Source of the DNA: JAWXBA01 sp048499805
GTDB taxonomy: Bacteria > Gemmatimonadota > Gemmatimonadetes > Gemmatimonadales > GWC2-71-9
Length of the DNA stretch: 64,000 nucleotides
NCBI GenBank assembly: GCA_048499805.1
Contig: JASNZF010000006.1
Location: 248,001 to 312,000, forward strand
Direction of reading: 5' to 3'
Shown here: positions 14,931 through 27,572 of the stretch, piece by piece
How the letters are laid out: each line of letters begins with the position of its first letter
Position numbering within the stretch: position 1 is the first letter of the stretch
Notes under the pieces: generated by a model
What the model was told of the DNA's origin: nothing
Seen by the model: only the letters and a program-made list of their open reading frames with translations
The model's database searches: none
Program-made: the position numbers and the translations under genes

Positions 14931-16223
14931 ATGACGGTGGGCATGGCAGAGATCCTGGTGGGGAAGGCCGAGCGGCGCGAGGCGCTGTTCGGGATCATCG
15001 GCCTGGGGTACGTCGGGTTGCCCCTGGCCGTGGAACTGGCCAAGGCGGGCTACCGGGTACTGGGGTACGACGTGAACGCGGCGGTGGTGGACGGGATCAA
15101 CGCCGGTCGCTCGCACATCAAGGACATCACCGATGCGGAGCTGCAGGCGGTGGTGTCGAAGGGGCTGCTGTCGGCCACCGTCGACCCCCTGCGCCTGGCG
15201 GAGCCCGACGCCATCTCGATCTGCGTGCCGACGCCGCTCTCCAAGTCGAAGGATCCGGACGTCAGCTACATCCAGGCCGCCACCGACGCGATCAAGCGGA
15301 CCCTGCGCCCGGGGCAGGCGATCGTCCTGGAGAGCACCACCTATCCGGGGACGACGCGGGAGATCATGCTGCCGGCCCTGGAGAGCACCGGCCTCAAGGT
15401 CGGTGAGGACTTCTTCCTGACCTTCAGTCCGGAGCGGGTCGACCCGGGGAACGCCGTCTACCAGACGCGCAACACCCCGAAGGTCATCGGCGGGATCACG
15501 CCGGCGTGCAGCCGCGTCGTGGCGGCCCTGTACCAGCCGGCCATCGACACCCTGGTTCCGGTGTCGAGCACGGAAGCCGCCGAGCTCGTCAAGCTGCTCG
15601 AGAACACCTTCCGCTCGGTGAACATCGGGCTGGTCAACGAGATGGCGATCGTCTGCGAGAAGCTCGGTGTCGACGTCTGGGAGGTGATCGAGGCGGCGGC
15701 GACCAAGCCGTTCGGGTTCATGAAGTTCCTGCCGGGCCCGGGGCTCGGCGGGCACTGCATTCCGATCGACCCGCACTACCTCTCCTGGAAGATGCGCGGG
15801 CTCAACTACAAGACCCGGTTCATCGACCTCGCCGGCGAGGTCAACACCGAGATGCCGCTCTTCTGGGTGCGCAAGGTGGTGGCCGCGCTCAATGACATCG
15901 GTCGCGCCGTGCGGGGCTCCTCGGTCCTGGTGATCGGGGTTGCCTACAAGCGGGACATCGATGACCTGCGGGAGAGCCCGGCGCTGGACATCATCAAGCT
16001 GCTCGAGGCGCAGGGTGCCAAGGTGCAGTACCACGATCCGTACGTCTCGGCGTTCACCGAGGACGGCCACCGGCACACCTCGGTGCCGTTGACCGCGGAG
16101 GCGGTGGCCGCGGCGGATTGTGTCATGATCGTCACCGACCACACCGGCCTGGACTACGGCCTGGTCAAGCAGCACGCCCGCTCGGTGGTGGATACGCGCA
16201 ACGTCCTGGCCAAGGTGGGCTGA
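14931..16223 (+). CDS. UDP-N-acetylglucosamine 6-dehydrogenase, WbpA type
   Basis: A 430-aa nucleotide-sugar dehydrogenase that oxidises C6 of UDP-GlcNAc (or UDP-ManNAc) to the uronate with two NAD+. The N-terminal Rossmann motif is GLGYVGLPLA. SPERVDPGN and the catalytic cysteine in GPGLGGHCIPIDPHYLSWK fit the WbpA branch better than UDP-glucose dehydrogenase. VIGVAYKRDIDDLRESPA marks the C-terminal UDP-binding domain. The start could be ATG 14931 or 14943; the first is preferred. A WbpB-like 3-dehydrogenase, needed between this enzyme and the aminotransferase, is absent here. Confidence 0.85.
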   Translation: MTVGMAEILVGKAERREALFGIIGLGYVGLPLAVELAKAGYRVLGYDVNAAVVDGINAGRSHIKDITDAELQAVVSKGLLSATVDPLRLAEPDAISICVPTPLSKSKDPDVSYIQAATDAIKRTLRPGQAIVLESTTYPGTTREIMLPALESTGLKVGEDFFLTFSPERVDPGNAVYQTRNTPKVIGGITPACSRVVAALYQPAIDTLVPVSSTEAAELVKLLENTFRSVNIGLVNEMAIVCEKLGVDVWEVIEAAATKPFGFMKFLPGPGLGGHCIPIDPHYLSWKMRGLNYKTRFIDLAGEVNTEMPLFWVRKVVAALNDIGRAVRGSSVLVIGVAYKRDIDDLRESPALDIIKLLEAQGAKVQYHDPYVSAFTEDGHRHTSVPLTAEAVAAADCVMIVTDHTGLDYGLVKQHARSVVDTRNVLAKVG

Positions 16224-16227
16224 CCGG

Positions 16228-17547
16228 ATGCGGGTGACGATCATCGGCAGCGGCTACGTGGGTCTCGTCGCCGGCGCCTGCCTGGCCGAGACCGGGAACG
16301 AGGTCGTGTGCGCCGATGTGAGCGAAGCCAAGGTCGAGCGGCTCCGCGCGGGCGAGATCCCGATCTACGAGCCCGGGCTGGCCGAGCTGGTGACCCGCAA
16401 CCAGTCGGAGGGGCGCCTCGCGTTCACCACCGATGTCGGGGCCGCGATCGAGCACGGCAAGGTGGTGTTCATCGCCGTGGGCACGCCCCCGGGCGAGGAT
16501 GGCTCGGCCGACCTCCAGCATGTCCTGGGCGTGGCGGACCTGATTGGTCGCCACATGAACGAAACCAAGCTGGTGGTGACGAAGTCCACCGTCCCGGTGG
16601 GCACCGCCGAGAAGGTGCGCGCGGCGGTCCGGGCCCGCACCGAGGTCCCGTTCTTCGTGGCGTCGAATCCGGAGTTCCTCAAGGAGGGCGCCGCGATCGA
16701 TGACTTCATGAAGCCGGACCGGGTGGTTCTCGGGGTCGACAGCGCCGAGGCGCGCGAGCTCCTGGGTGACCTCTACGCCCCGTTCGTCCGGACCGGGAAT
16801 CCCGTCCTGTACATGGACATTCCCTCTGCCGAGCTGACCAAGTACGCCGCCAACGCCATGCTCGCCAGCCGGATCTCGTTCATGAACCAGATGGCCGATC
16901 TCTGCGAGCGGGTGGGCGCCGACATCACCAGCGTGCGTCGGGGCATCGGGTCGGACCGCCGGATCGGCCAGGCGTTCCTCTTTCCCGGCCCGGGATACGG
17001 CGGCAGCTGCTTCCCCAAGGATGTGCAGGCCCTGGTGCGGACCGCGGGCGAATGCGGCGTCGTGCCGGACCTGCTGGAGGCCGTCGAGGCGGTGAACGCG
17101 CGCCAGAAACAGGTCCTGCTCCGAAAGGTGCTGGGCCAGCTGGGGCCCTCGCTCGCCGGCCGCGAGGTGGGGGTCTGGGGCCTCGCCTTCAAGGCCGAGA
17201 CCGACGACATGCGCGAGAGCCCGGCGATTCCCCTGGTCGAGGGATTGCTGGAGGCCGGGGCGACCGTCCGGGTCCACGACCCCAAGGCGATGGAGGTCGC
17301 CCGGGGGCTCTTCGGCAACCGGGTTGCCTGGATGGGCGAACCCTACGAGGCGTGCCAGGGAGCGGACGCCCTGGTCATCGTCACCGAATGGCTGGTCTAC
17401 CGCACCCCCGACTTCGAGCGGATCCGCCGCGCCATGCGGCGACCGCTGGTCATCGATGGCCGCAACCTCTACGACCCGCCCCGGATGGCGGCGCTCGGCT
17501 TCGAGTACCACTCGATCGGTCGCGCCCCGGCCGGTAGCCCCGCATGA
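16228..17547 (+). CDS. ugd: UDP-glucose 6-dehydrogenase
   Basis: Oxidises UDP-glucose to UDP-glucuronate. It is 439 aa, with the N-terminal GSGYVGLVAGACLAETG, the family signature NPEFLKEG, the catalytic cysteine in GYGGSCFPKD and the C-terminal WGLAFKAETDDMRESPA. It is clearly a different subfamily from the dehydrogenase just upstream, so substrates are probably distinct. The start lies 4 bases after that gene, and the 3' end overlaps the next by 4 bases (ATGA). The product feeds the UDP-xylose synthase encoded next. Confidence 0.92.
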   Translation: MRVTIIGSGYVGLVAGACLAETGNEVVCADVSEAKVERLRAGEIPIYEPGLAELVTRNQSEGRLAFTTDVGAAIEHGKVVFIAVGTPPGEDGSADLQHVLGVADLIGRHMNETKLVVTKSTVPVGTAEKVRAAVRARTEVPFFVASNPEFLKEGAAIDDFMKPDRVVLGVDSAEARELLGDLYAPFVRTGNPVLYMDIPSAELTKYAANAMLASRISFMNQMADLCERVGADITSVRRGIGSDRRIGQAFLFPGPGYGGSCFPKDVQALVRTAGECGVVPDLLEAVEAVNARQKQVLLRKVLGQLGPSLAGREVGVWGLAFKAETDDMRESPAIPLVEGLLEAGATVRVHDPKAMEVARGLFGNRVAWMGEPYEACQGADALVIVTEWLVYRTPDFERIRRAMRRPLVIDGRNLYDPPRMAALGFEYHSIGRAPAGSPA

Positions 17548-18485
17548 GGGTCCTGATCACCGGCGCCGCCGGGTTCCTCGGGTCGCACCTGGCCGATCGG
17601 TTCCTGGCCGATGGGCACGAGGTGGTCGGGATGGACAACTTCATCACCGGCTCCCCCGACAACATCGCGCACCTGGCGGGGCACGAGCGGTTCCGGTTCA
17701 TCCGGCACGACGTGACCCACTTCACGTTCGTCGAGGGTGCCCTCGATGGCATCCTCCACTTCGCGTCGCCGGCAAGCCCGGTGGACTACCTGGAACTGCC
17801 GATCCAGACCCTCAAGGTCGGGTCCCTCGGCACCCACAACGCGCTGGGTCTCGCCAAGGCAAAGGGCGCACGGTTCTTTCTCGCCTCGACCTCCGAGGTC
17901 TACGGCGATCCCCAGGTGCACCCCCAGCCCGAGTCGTACTGGGGGCACGTCAACCCGATCGGCCCGCGGGGCGTGTACGACGAGGCCAAGCGTTTTGCCG
18001 AGGCGATGACGATGGCCTACCATCGGTACCATCGCGTCGACACCCGGATCGTCCGGATCTTCAACACCTACGGGCCCCGGATGCGTCCCAACGACGGCCG
18101 GGTGGTCTCGAACTTCGTGGTCCAGGCCCTTCGGGGGGAGCCGCTCACGATGTACGGCGACGGCTCGCAGACCCGGTCGTTCTGCTACGTATCCGACCTG
18201 GTCGAGGGGATCTACCGCCTCTACCAGAGCGATCGCGTGGCCCCGACAAACATCGGCAACCCGGTGGAGTTCTCGGTCCGCCAGCTGGCCGAGCAGGTCC
18301 TGGCGCTGACCGGCAGCCGGTCCGAGATCCAGACCCGGCCGCTGCCGGAGGACGATCCCAAGGTGCGCCGCCCCGACATCGGCATCGCCCGCGCGGTGCT
18401 CGGCTGGGAGCCCAAGGTCCCGCTCGAGGAGGGGCTGCGGCGCACCATCCCGTATTTCCAGGCGCACGCGGAGCTGGCCCGATGA
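17544..18485 (+). CDS. UDP-glucuronate decarboxylase (UDP-xylose synthase)
   Basis: Decarboxylates UDP-glucuronate to UDP-xylose through a 4-keto intermediate. It is a 313-aa short-chain dehydrogenase with LITGAAGFLGSHL at the N-terminus. The hallmark UXS motif HFASPASPVDY is present, then STSEVYGDP and the catalytic YDEAK. It lies straight after ugd with a 4-base overlap, so two consecutive steps to UDP-xylose are co-translated. Xylose could enter exopolysaccharide or a glycan; no glycosyltransferase is in the window to show where. Confidence 0.9.
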   Translation: MRVLITGAAGFLGSHLADRFLADGHEVVGMDNFITGSPDNIAHLAGHERFRFIRHDVTHFTFVEGALDGILHFASPASPVDYLELPIQTLKVGSLGTHNALGLAKAKGARFFLASTSEVYGDPQVHPQPESYWGHVNPIGPRGVYDEAKRFAEAMTMAYHRYHRVDTRIVRIFNTYGPRMRPNDGRVVSNFVVQALRGEPLTMYGDGSQTRSFCYVSDLVEGIYRLYQSDRVAPTNIGNPVEFSVRQLAEQVLALTGSRSEIQTRPLPEDDPKVRRPDIGIARAVLGWEPKVPLEEGLRRTIPYFQAHAELAR

Positions 18486-19192
18486 TGCGGGTCAGCGCCG
18501 ACCACCTCCTGACCCTGGCGCGCGAACGGTTCGCGATGCAGGACTACCGCGGCGCCATCCATCACCTCCTGGAGGTGGTGGAGACAGGGCGTTCCTTTGC
18601 CGACGTGCATCACCTCCTCGGGGTCTGCTGGTCGATGCTGGGGCAGCCGGAGCGCGCGCTCGAGGCGTTCGACCGTGCCCTCGAGCTCAACGCCCGGTAC
18701 ATCGAGGCGCACATCCATCGTGGGCTGGTGCTCAACCAGATGGGGCGGGTGGTCGAGGCCGAGGCCGCCTTCACGCGGGCATCGGCCGGGGGCCGCCAGG
18801 GCGCCGGCGGGCTGCCCGCGGCCGTGGCCGGTGAACTCGCCAACCAGCACGCCGCCCTCGGGGAGGTCTACGCGGAGATCGGGGCCCTCGAAGAGGCCAT
18901 CGCGCAGTTCCGTCGGGCGGTCGAGCTGGGGCCCCGCTTCGCCGACCTGCGGCATCGCCTCGCTCGGCTGCTGCTGGATGCCGGACGCGCCCTCGAGGCC
19001 CGCGAGGAACTGGAGCGGATCCTGGCGGATCACCCGGGCCAGCACGAGGTCCTCGCGACCCTCGGGCTCGCGCATTACCTCGGGGGCGACCCGGCGGCCG
19101 CCCGGATGGTCTGGGAGGGCTGCCTGACCGAGCGCCCGGAGGATGCGCGAGTGGTGGCCTACCTGGCCATGCTCCGCCGGGGCTCCCAGTGA
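18482..19192 (+). CDS. TPR-repeat protein
   Basis: A 236-aa protein built mostly of tetratricopeptide repeats, for example HHLLGVCWSMLGQPERALEAFDRALEL and ALGEVYAEIGALEEAIAQFRRAVELG (each shown as its repeat core). There is no signal peptide, so it is probably cytoplasmic and mediates protein contacts. Its ATG overlaps the UDP-xylose synthase stop, and its stop overlaps the next gene. Partners are unknown; its position before two TPR lipoproteins suggests an envelope-related role. Confidence 0.8.
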   Translation: MMRVSADHLLTLARERFAMQDYRGAIHHLLEVVETGRSFADVHHLLGVCWSMLGQPERALEAFDRALELNARYIEAHIHRGLVLNQMGRVVEAEAAFTRASAGGRQGAGGLPAAVAGELANQHAALGEVYAEIGALEEAIAQFRRAVELGPRFADLRHRLARLLLDAGRALEAREELERILADHPGQHEVLATLGLAHYLGGDPAAARMVWEGCLTERPEDARVVAYLAMLRRGSQ

Positions 19193-20115
19193 ACCGTGCA
19201 TGGTACGCCCGGCTGGGCGTCCTTGTCCTGTTGGGCTGCGTGGGGCCCTCCGCCGACCACGAACAGCTCGGGGACCAGCACTACCGGGCGGCGGAGTTCG
19301 AGCGTGCCCTGGCCGAGTATCAGGCCGCCGTGAGTCCCTCGGCCCGGCCTCGGCTGTGGGCCAAGCTGGGGGCCGCCGCGCTCCAGCTCGGGGAGTTCAC
19401 GACCGCGGCCGAGGCCTACCTGCGATTGGCGCAGCTGGACCCCACCCGGGCCGATGAAGCCGCGGTGGGACTGGCGAGGGTGGCTCGCGGGGCGGCCCGG
19501 GAAGGCGCCGGGGATGCCGGGACGGTCGCTCGCGCCATCACGGCGCTGCGGACCGTGGCCCCCTCTCGGCCCCTCGGGCGGCTCTCCCTTGCGCCGGCCC
19601 GGGACGGGGCGCTGGCCCGACAGGAGGCGCTCGCGGTCCTGCCGGTCGCGCTGGCGGCCGCCGACGGCCGCACGGTCGACTCCCTGCTGGTGCGTTGGGG
19701 GGGAGTCTTGCGTGAATCCCTGGCCTGTGACGCGGCCGTCGGGGTCTACCGAACGGTGGTGCGCCGGGCCCGGGTACCCGGCCTGTCCCGCACCGCCAGG
19801 GCTGGGCTGGCCGAGTGCACCCTGATGCTGGGGCTGGAGGCGCTGGTCGCCGAGCACCTCGAGGAGGCCGAGCGGTGGTTCGACGAGGCGGCCTCCACCG
19901 ACTATGCCGGGGCCGTCGGATGGCGGGCCCGGATCGGGTATGGCGATGCCCGGGGCCGTCAGGGCGACCTGCTCGGCGCGGCGGCCGCCTACCAGTCCGT
20001 GCTTTCCGGGCAGCAGGTGCCCGACTCACTCCTCCGCCTGGCGGAGGAGCGGCTCAACGCCATTGGGGGCTCCCTGCCGCCCGATGCCGAGCCGCCCTTG
20101 CCGATGGGATCGTGA
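19189..20115 (+). CDS. TPR-containing lipoprotein
   Basis: A 308-aa predicted lipoprotein. The N-terminus ends in the lipobox LLGC with Cys17. TPR-like helical pairs follow (QLGDQHYRAAEFERALAEY, then AKLGAAALQLGEF) and another near the C-terminus. The GTG start overlaps the previous stop. It is followed by a BamD-like lipoprotein with a one-base overlap. I do not recognise a specific family; it may act in outer-membrane biogenesis or surface polysaccharide assembly. Confidence 0.75.
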   Translation: MNRAWYARLGVLVLLGCVGPSADHEQLGDQHYRAAEFERALAEYQAAVSPSARPRLWAKLGAAALQLGEFTTAAEAYLRLAQLDPTRADEAAVGLARVARGAAREGAGDAGTVARAITALRTVAPSRPLGRLSLAPARDGALARQEALAVLPVALAAADGRTVDSLLVRWGGVLRESLACDAAVGVYRTVVRRARVPGLSRTARAGLAECTLMLGLEALVAEHLEEAERWFDEAASTDYAGAVGWRARIGYGDARGRQGDLLGAAAAYQSVLSGQQVPDSLLRLAEERLNAIGGSLPPDAEPPLPMGS

Positions 20116-20906
20116 TGCGCCGTTATCCAGGAATCCTGCTCGTGCTGATCGCCCTGGCCGGTTGCGGCCGGCCGGCGGCCGGGTCGCTTCCCCTGCCGGA
20201 ACTGCGGGGCCCGCTGGGGATGGGGACCTCGCCGCAGCGGATCGACTCCCTCTATGCCGAGGGGGAGCGCCTGTTCCGGAGTGGGCAGTGGCGCAAGGCG
20301 ATGGAACAGTTCAACCAGGTGGGTCCGCTCCTGGGCCCTGAAGACCCCCGCTCCCAGCGCTACCGGTTCTATTTGGGTGAGGCGCATTACGCGGTGGGGG
20401 AGTACATCCTCGCGGCGCACCAGTTCCGCCGCATCGCCGACGAGTCCCCGGACGATCCCCTGGCCCCCGACGCGCTCTTCCGCGCCGGCATGGCCTACCG
20501 GCAGATGTGGCGGAAGCCGCAGCTCGACCCGACCCACGGCCAGACGGCCCAGCTGGTGTTCGCGGAGCTGCTGGGCCGCTATCCCAACTCGGCGGCGGCC
20601 GCGAGGGCCCAGGTGGTGATCCGCGAATTGCAGGAGTGGTTCGCCGAGAAGGAGTACCGGAATGCGAGCTTCTATCTCCGGTACAAGGCGTACGAATCCG
20701 CGATCCTGGTGCTGCGGGAGCTTGTGGCGACCTATCCCCAGACCAGCATCGTTCCCCAGGCGCTGACGGCGATGGTGGGGGCGTATGTCGCGCTGGGATA
20801 CGAAGAGGATCGCCAGGAAACCTGTGAGTACATCCGGGAGTTCTACCCCGCCACGCCCGACCTGGACCGGATCTGCCCCATGCCGGCACCGCCCGGGGGC
20901 CCGTGA
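20115..20906 (+). CDS. BamD-like outer-membrane assembly lipoprotein
   Basis: A 263-aa lipoprotein with lipobox LAGC. The mature part is TPR-rich and matches the BamD/YfiO pattern: YAEGERLFRSGQWRKAMEQF, EAHYAVGEYILAAHQFRRI, then a long helix with LQEWFAEKEYRNASFYLRY. BamD is the essential lipoprotein partner of BamA in inserting outer-membrane barrels. BamA is not in the window. The ATG at 20115 shares a base with the previous stop; an overlapping GTG at 20112 is possible. Confidence 0.8.
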   Translation: MRRYPGILLVLIALAGCGRPAAGSLPLPELRGPLGMGTSPQRIDSLYAEGERLFRSGQWRKAMEQFNQVGPLLGPEDPRSQRYRFYLGEAHYAVGEYILAAHQFRRIADESPDDPLAPDALFRAGMAYRQMWRKPQLDPTHGQTAQLVFAELLGRYPNSAAAARAQVVIRELQEWFAEKEYRNASFYLRYKAYESAILVLRELVATYPQTSIVPQALTAMVGAYVALGYEEDRQETCEYIREFYPATPDLDRICPMPAPPGGP

Positions 20907-20907
20907 G

Positions 20908-21467
20908 GTGCGGATCGGGATCCTCGGGGGGTCCTTTGATCCGATTCACCACGGCCACCTGATCACGGCCCAGGTCCTCCGCGAACAGCTCGCCCTCGAC
21001 ACGGTGCGGCTGGTCCCGACGGCCCACCAGCCGCTGAAGCCGGCGGGCCATTTCGCCTCGGCCGAACATCGGGGAACGATGGTGGGACTGGCGGTGGCCG
21101 ATGCGCCGGGAATGGCGGTGGACATGAGGGAGGTCGAGCGGGGCGGCCTCTCGTGGACGGTGGATACCCTGCGGGCGATCGGGGCCGAGCTGCCCGGGGC
21201 CGAACTGGTCCTCCTGGTGGGGACTGATGCGGCGGCTGGACTGGCCGGGTGGCGCGAGGCCGAGGCGCTTCCGGGGTTGGCCACGGTCGTGACCTTCTCC
21301 CGCGAGGGTCAGGGGGTAGGGGCAGGGGGTGTGGCGACCCCGAACATCGCCATTTCTTCGACGGCCGTACGGGCCCGGGTCCGTGCTGGACTGTCCATTC
21401 GCTACTGGGTGCCGGAGGTCGTGGCCGAGTATGTGGCCACCCACCGGCTGTATCGGGACGGGATGAC

Positions 21468-21471
<4 letters not shown>
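20908..21471 (+). CDS. nadD: Nicotinate-nucleotide adenylyltransferase
   Basis: Adenylates nicotinate mononucleotide to deamido-NAD in NAD synthesis. It is 187 aa with the nucleotidyltransferase motif GGSFDPIHHGHL and the C-terminal ISSTAVR. The GTG start gives the usual N-terminus (RIGILGGSFDP) one base after the previous stop. The stop overlaps the secA ATG (ATGA), an unusual pairing that suggests NAD supply and export are simply on one transcript. Confidence 0.93.
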
Positions 21472-24611
<3,140 letters not shown>

Positions 24612-24635
24612 CCGGGCCAGCCACCGCAGCACCGC

Positions 24636-24670
24636 CGCGCCCGGATCCCCAGATCCGGGCGCGTTTTCTT
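24636..24670 (+). terminator. Rho-independent terminator after secA
   Basis: A perfect 12-bp stem, CGCGCCCGGATC (24636-24647) with GATCCGGGCGCG (24652-24663), has the loop CCCA and is followed by TTTTCTT. It closes the sugar/export transcript. Confidence 0.93.
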
Positions 24671-24729
24671 GCCACGGAGTGTGGGACCGGGGTTACCCTT
24701 CCAGGGGCTGGCGGTCCCAATTTGGAGCG

Positions 24730-25413
24730 ATGCCAAGCCTCGTCCGCGAACTCCCCCGCGCCGATCGCCCCCGCGAACGCCTCTGGGAACTCGGCCCCGC
24801 CGCGTTGACGACGGCCGAACTCCTCGCGATCCTTGTAGGCACGGGAAGCCCGGATGGGGATGTCCTGACGGTGGCGGGCCGGCTCCTGGACTCGGGGGGC
24901 GGTTCGCTGCGGCGCTTGGCCGGGCGCCCCGCCGCGGAGTGGATGCACCTCCCCGGCATCGGGCCGGCCAAGGCGGGACGGGTGGTGGCCGCGCTGGAGC
25001 TCGGCCGGCGCCTGGGGAGCGAGCAGCGCCCGGCGGCGGCACGGATCCGGTCGCCCGAGGATGTGGTGCGCCTGGTGGGCCCCCGGCTCCGTGACCTGGC
25101 GGTGGAGGAGTTCCGGCTGCTGGCGCTGGACAGCCAGAGTCGGGTGCTCCGCGACCTGCTGGTGACGCGGGGGCTGCTCAACAGTTCCCTGGTCCACCCC
25201 CGGGAAGTCTTCCGCGCCGCCATCGCCGAGGCGGCGGCCGGGGTCGTCCTGGTGCACAACCACCCGAGCGGGGACCCCACCCCCTCGCCCGAGGATCGGG
25301 CGGTGACCCGGCAACTGGTGGCTGCCGGGGAACTCCTCGACCTGCCCGTCTACGATCATGTGATCGTCGCCGGGGATCGCTTCACCAGCTTTGCCACCGC
25401 GGGACTGCTGTGA
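24730..25413 (+). CDS. radC: RadC-like JAB-domain protein
   Basis: A 227-aa RadC homologue with an N-terminal helix-hairpin-helix (LPGIGPAKAGRVVAALELG) and the JAMM metal motif HNHPSGDPTPSPED. The protein was once called a repair factor; that role is doubtful, and a conserved DNA-related function is unproven. The ATG at 24730 has GGAG three bases upstream. A weak promoter-like pair (TTGCCA at 24669, TACCCT at 24694, 19-base spacing) lies in the 118-base gap after secA. The stop overlaps the rel GTG (GTGA). Confidence 0.92.
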   Translation: MPSLVRELPRADRPRERLWELGPAALTTAELLAILVGTGSPDGDVLTVAGRLLDSGGGSLRRLAGRPAAEWMHLPGIGPAKAGRVVAALELGRRLGSEQRPAAARIRSPEDVVRLVGPRLRDLAVEEFRLLALDSQSRVLRDLLVTRGLLNSSLVHPREVFRAAIAEAAAGVVLVHNHPSGDPTPSPEDRAVTRQLVAAGELLDLPVYDHVIVAGDRFTSFATAGLL

Positions 25414-27572
25414 CCGGAACGCTGCCCGAGACCGCCCCGGAGTTCTACGTGCTGCTGGAGCAGCACGCCGAACGCCTCGACCTGGACCTGATCGAACGGG
25501 CCCTGCGCTTCAGCGTGTCCGCCCACCAGGGCCAGCAGCGGATGTCGGGCGAGGCCTTCGTTTCGCACAGCATCGCGGTCGCGACGATCCTGATCGGGCA
25601 ACTCCTCGATTCCACCTCGATCGCCGCCGCCCTGCTGCACGACGTGGTCGAGGACTCGGAGGTCCGGACCGAGGACATTCAGGGGGAGTTCGGGGCCGAG
25701 GTGGCCGGCCTCGTCGACGGCCTCACCAAGATCTCCAACCTGACCTTCCGCTCCACCGCCGAGGAGCAGGTCGAGAACTACCGCAAGTTGCTGCTGTCGA
25801 TCGCCAAGGACGCCCGGGTGATCATCATCAAGCTGGCGGACCGGCTGCACAACATGCGGACCCTGGAACACCTCCCACCGGACCGCCGGGAGCGGATCGC
25901 GACCGAGACCCGGGAGATCTACGCCCCGCTGGCCCACCGCTTCGGGATGGCGGGGGTCAAGGCCGAGCTCGAGGACCTGGCCTTCAAGTTCCTTGAGCCC
26001 GACGACTATGCGGCGCTGGCCCGCCAGGTCGCGGCCCGGCGCAGCGAGCGGGAGGCCCTGATCCGGACCCTCCAGGTACCGCTGGAAGCGGAGCTGCAGC
26101 GCGCGGGAATCACCGACTACGAGGTGACCGGGCGCCCCAAGCACCTCTGGTCGATCTTCCAGAAGATGCGGCGCCGGAACACCCCGTTCGAGGAGATCTA
26201 CGACATGCAGGCGGTGCGGGTCATCGTGAAGTCGGTGCCCGACTGCTACCATGTCCTGGGGATCATCCACCACCAGTGGACCCCGCTCCAGGAGCGGATC
26301 AAGGACTACATCGCGAGCCCCAAGTCCAACGCCTACCAGTCCCTCCACACCACGATCTTCGGGCCCGAGGGGCACCTGTTCGAGGTCCAGATCCGCACCT
26401 CGGAGCACCATCGCACCGCCGAATACGGCATCGCCGCCCACTGGCTCTACAAGGCCGGGGCCAAGGGCGACGAGCTCGACCAGCACCTCGGCTGGTTCCG
26501 GCAGCTCCTCGAGCTGCAGCAGGACACCCACACCCCGGAGGACTTCCTCGAGTTCCTGAAGGTCGACCTCTACCAGGATGAGATCTTCGTCTTCACCCCG
26601 CAGGGTGACGTGAAGCGGCTCCCCAAGGGTTCGACCGCGATCGACTTCGCCTTCCACGTCCACACCCAGGTGGGCCTGCACTGCCAGGGCGCCCGCATCA
26701 ACGGGCGGATCGCGCCGCTGCACCGGGAGATCAAGAACGGCGACACCGTCGAGATCCTCACCTCCCCGCACGCCCGCCCCAGCCGAGACTGGCTGGCCCA
26801 TGTGCGCACCGCCCGGGCGCGCCATCGCATCAAGCAGTGGATCCGCCAGGAGGAGGAGTCGGTCAGTCTCGACCTCGGGCGCGAGATCCTGGCCCGCGAG
26901 GTCAAGCGGCGGCGGCTGGCCACGCCCACCGAGGCGCAGCTCGACCGCGCCGGCGAGACCCTGTCGCACGGCGACGGGCACGGCCTCAGCGTGGCGATCG
27001 GGCGCGGCGACCTCGCGATCGGGGCGGTGATGCGCGCGCTCTACCCGGAGCTCGACGCGGAGCAGCTGGCCGAGGTGAAGCCGACCGTCTTCGGGCGGGC
27101 CCTCAACCGGCTCCGGCTCGGGCGGGGCATCAAGATCCAGGGGGTGGACGGCCTGATGGTCCGGTACGCCCAGTGCTGCCAGCCGGTCCCCGGGGATCCG
27201 GTGGTCGGCTACGTCACCCAGGGCCGGGGGATCTCGATCCACCGCTCCGACTGCCCCAACCTGCTCACCCTCGACGCCGGCGATCGCCGGGTCGAGATCG
27301 ACTGGCAGGAAATGGAGGGGCAGTCGTTCGCGGTCCGGATGGTGGTGCGGGCGGAGGACCGGCGCGGGCTCTACGCCGAGCTCATGGAGGCGATCAGCCA
27401 GACCGGAACCAACATTCGCGGGGCCGACCTCCACACCAAGGATGGCTCCGCCTTCGGCACCATCTTCGTCGAGGTGGACAACCTGAACCACCTGGCCAAG
27501 GTGCTCAAGGCGATCCGCAAGGTGAAGGGGGTCACCGAGGTGGAGCGCCGGGAGGCCCCCAACCCCGGGTGA
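25410..27572 (+). CDS. rel: Bifunctional (p)ppGpp synthetase/hydrolase
   Basis: Makes and degrades the stringent-response alarmone. At 720 aa it has the full Rel/SpoT layout. An HD hydrolase domain with intact LLHDVVED and ADRLHNMRTL is followed by the synthetase domain with YQSLHTTIFGP and EVQIRTSEHHR. A TGS domain (DEIFVFTPQGDVKRLPKG), a Cys-containing zinc-finger region (YAQCCQPVPGD) and a C-terminal ACT domain complete it. With the HD motif intact, both activities are predicted. It is the only long Rel-family gene in the window. Confidence 0.96.
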   Translation: MTGTLPETAPEFYVLLEQHAERLDLDLIERALRFSVSAHQGQQRMSGEAFVSHSIAVATILIGQLLDSTSIAAALLHDVVEDSEVRTEDIQGEFGAEVAGLVDGLTKISNLTFRSTAEEQVENYRKLLLSIAKDARVIIIKLADRLHNMRTLEHLPPDRRERIATETREIYAPLAHRFGMAGVKAELEDLAFKFLEPDDYAALARQVAARRSEREALIRTLQVPLEAELQRAGITDYEVTGRPKHLWSIFQKMRRRNTPFEEIYDMQAVRVIVKSVPDCYHVLGIIHHQWTPLQERIKDYIASPKSNAYQSLHTTIFGPEGHLFEVQIRTSEHHRTAEYGIAAHWLYKAGAKGDELDQHLGWFRQLLELQQDTHTPEDFLEFLKVDLYQDEIFVFTPQGDVKRLPKGSTAIDFAFHVHTQVGLHCQGARINGRIAPLHREIKNGDTVEILTSPHARPSRDWLAHVRTARARHRIKQWIRQEEESVSLDLGREILAREVKRRRLATPTEAQLDRAGETLSHGDGHGLSVAIGRGDLAIGAVMRALYPELDAEQLAEVKPTVFGRALNRLRLGRGIKIQGVDGLMVRYAQCCQPVPGDPVVGYVTQGRGISIHRSDCPNLLTLDAGDRRVEIDWQEMEGQSFAVRMVVRAEDRRGLYAELMEAISQTGTNIRGADLHTKDGSAFGTIFVEVDNLNHLAKVLKAIRKVKGVTEVERREAPNPG

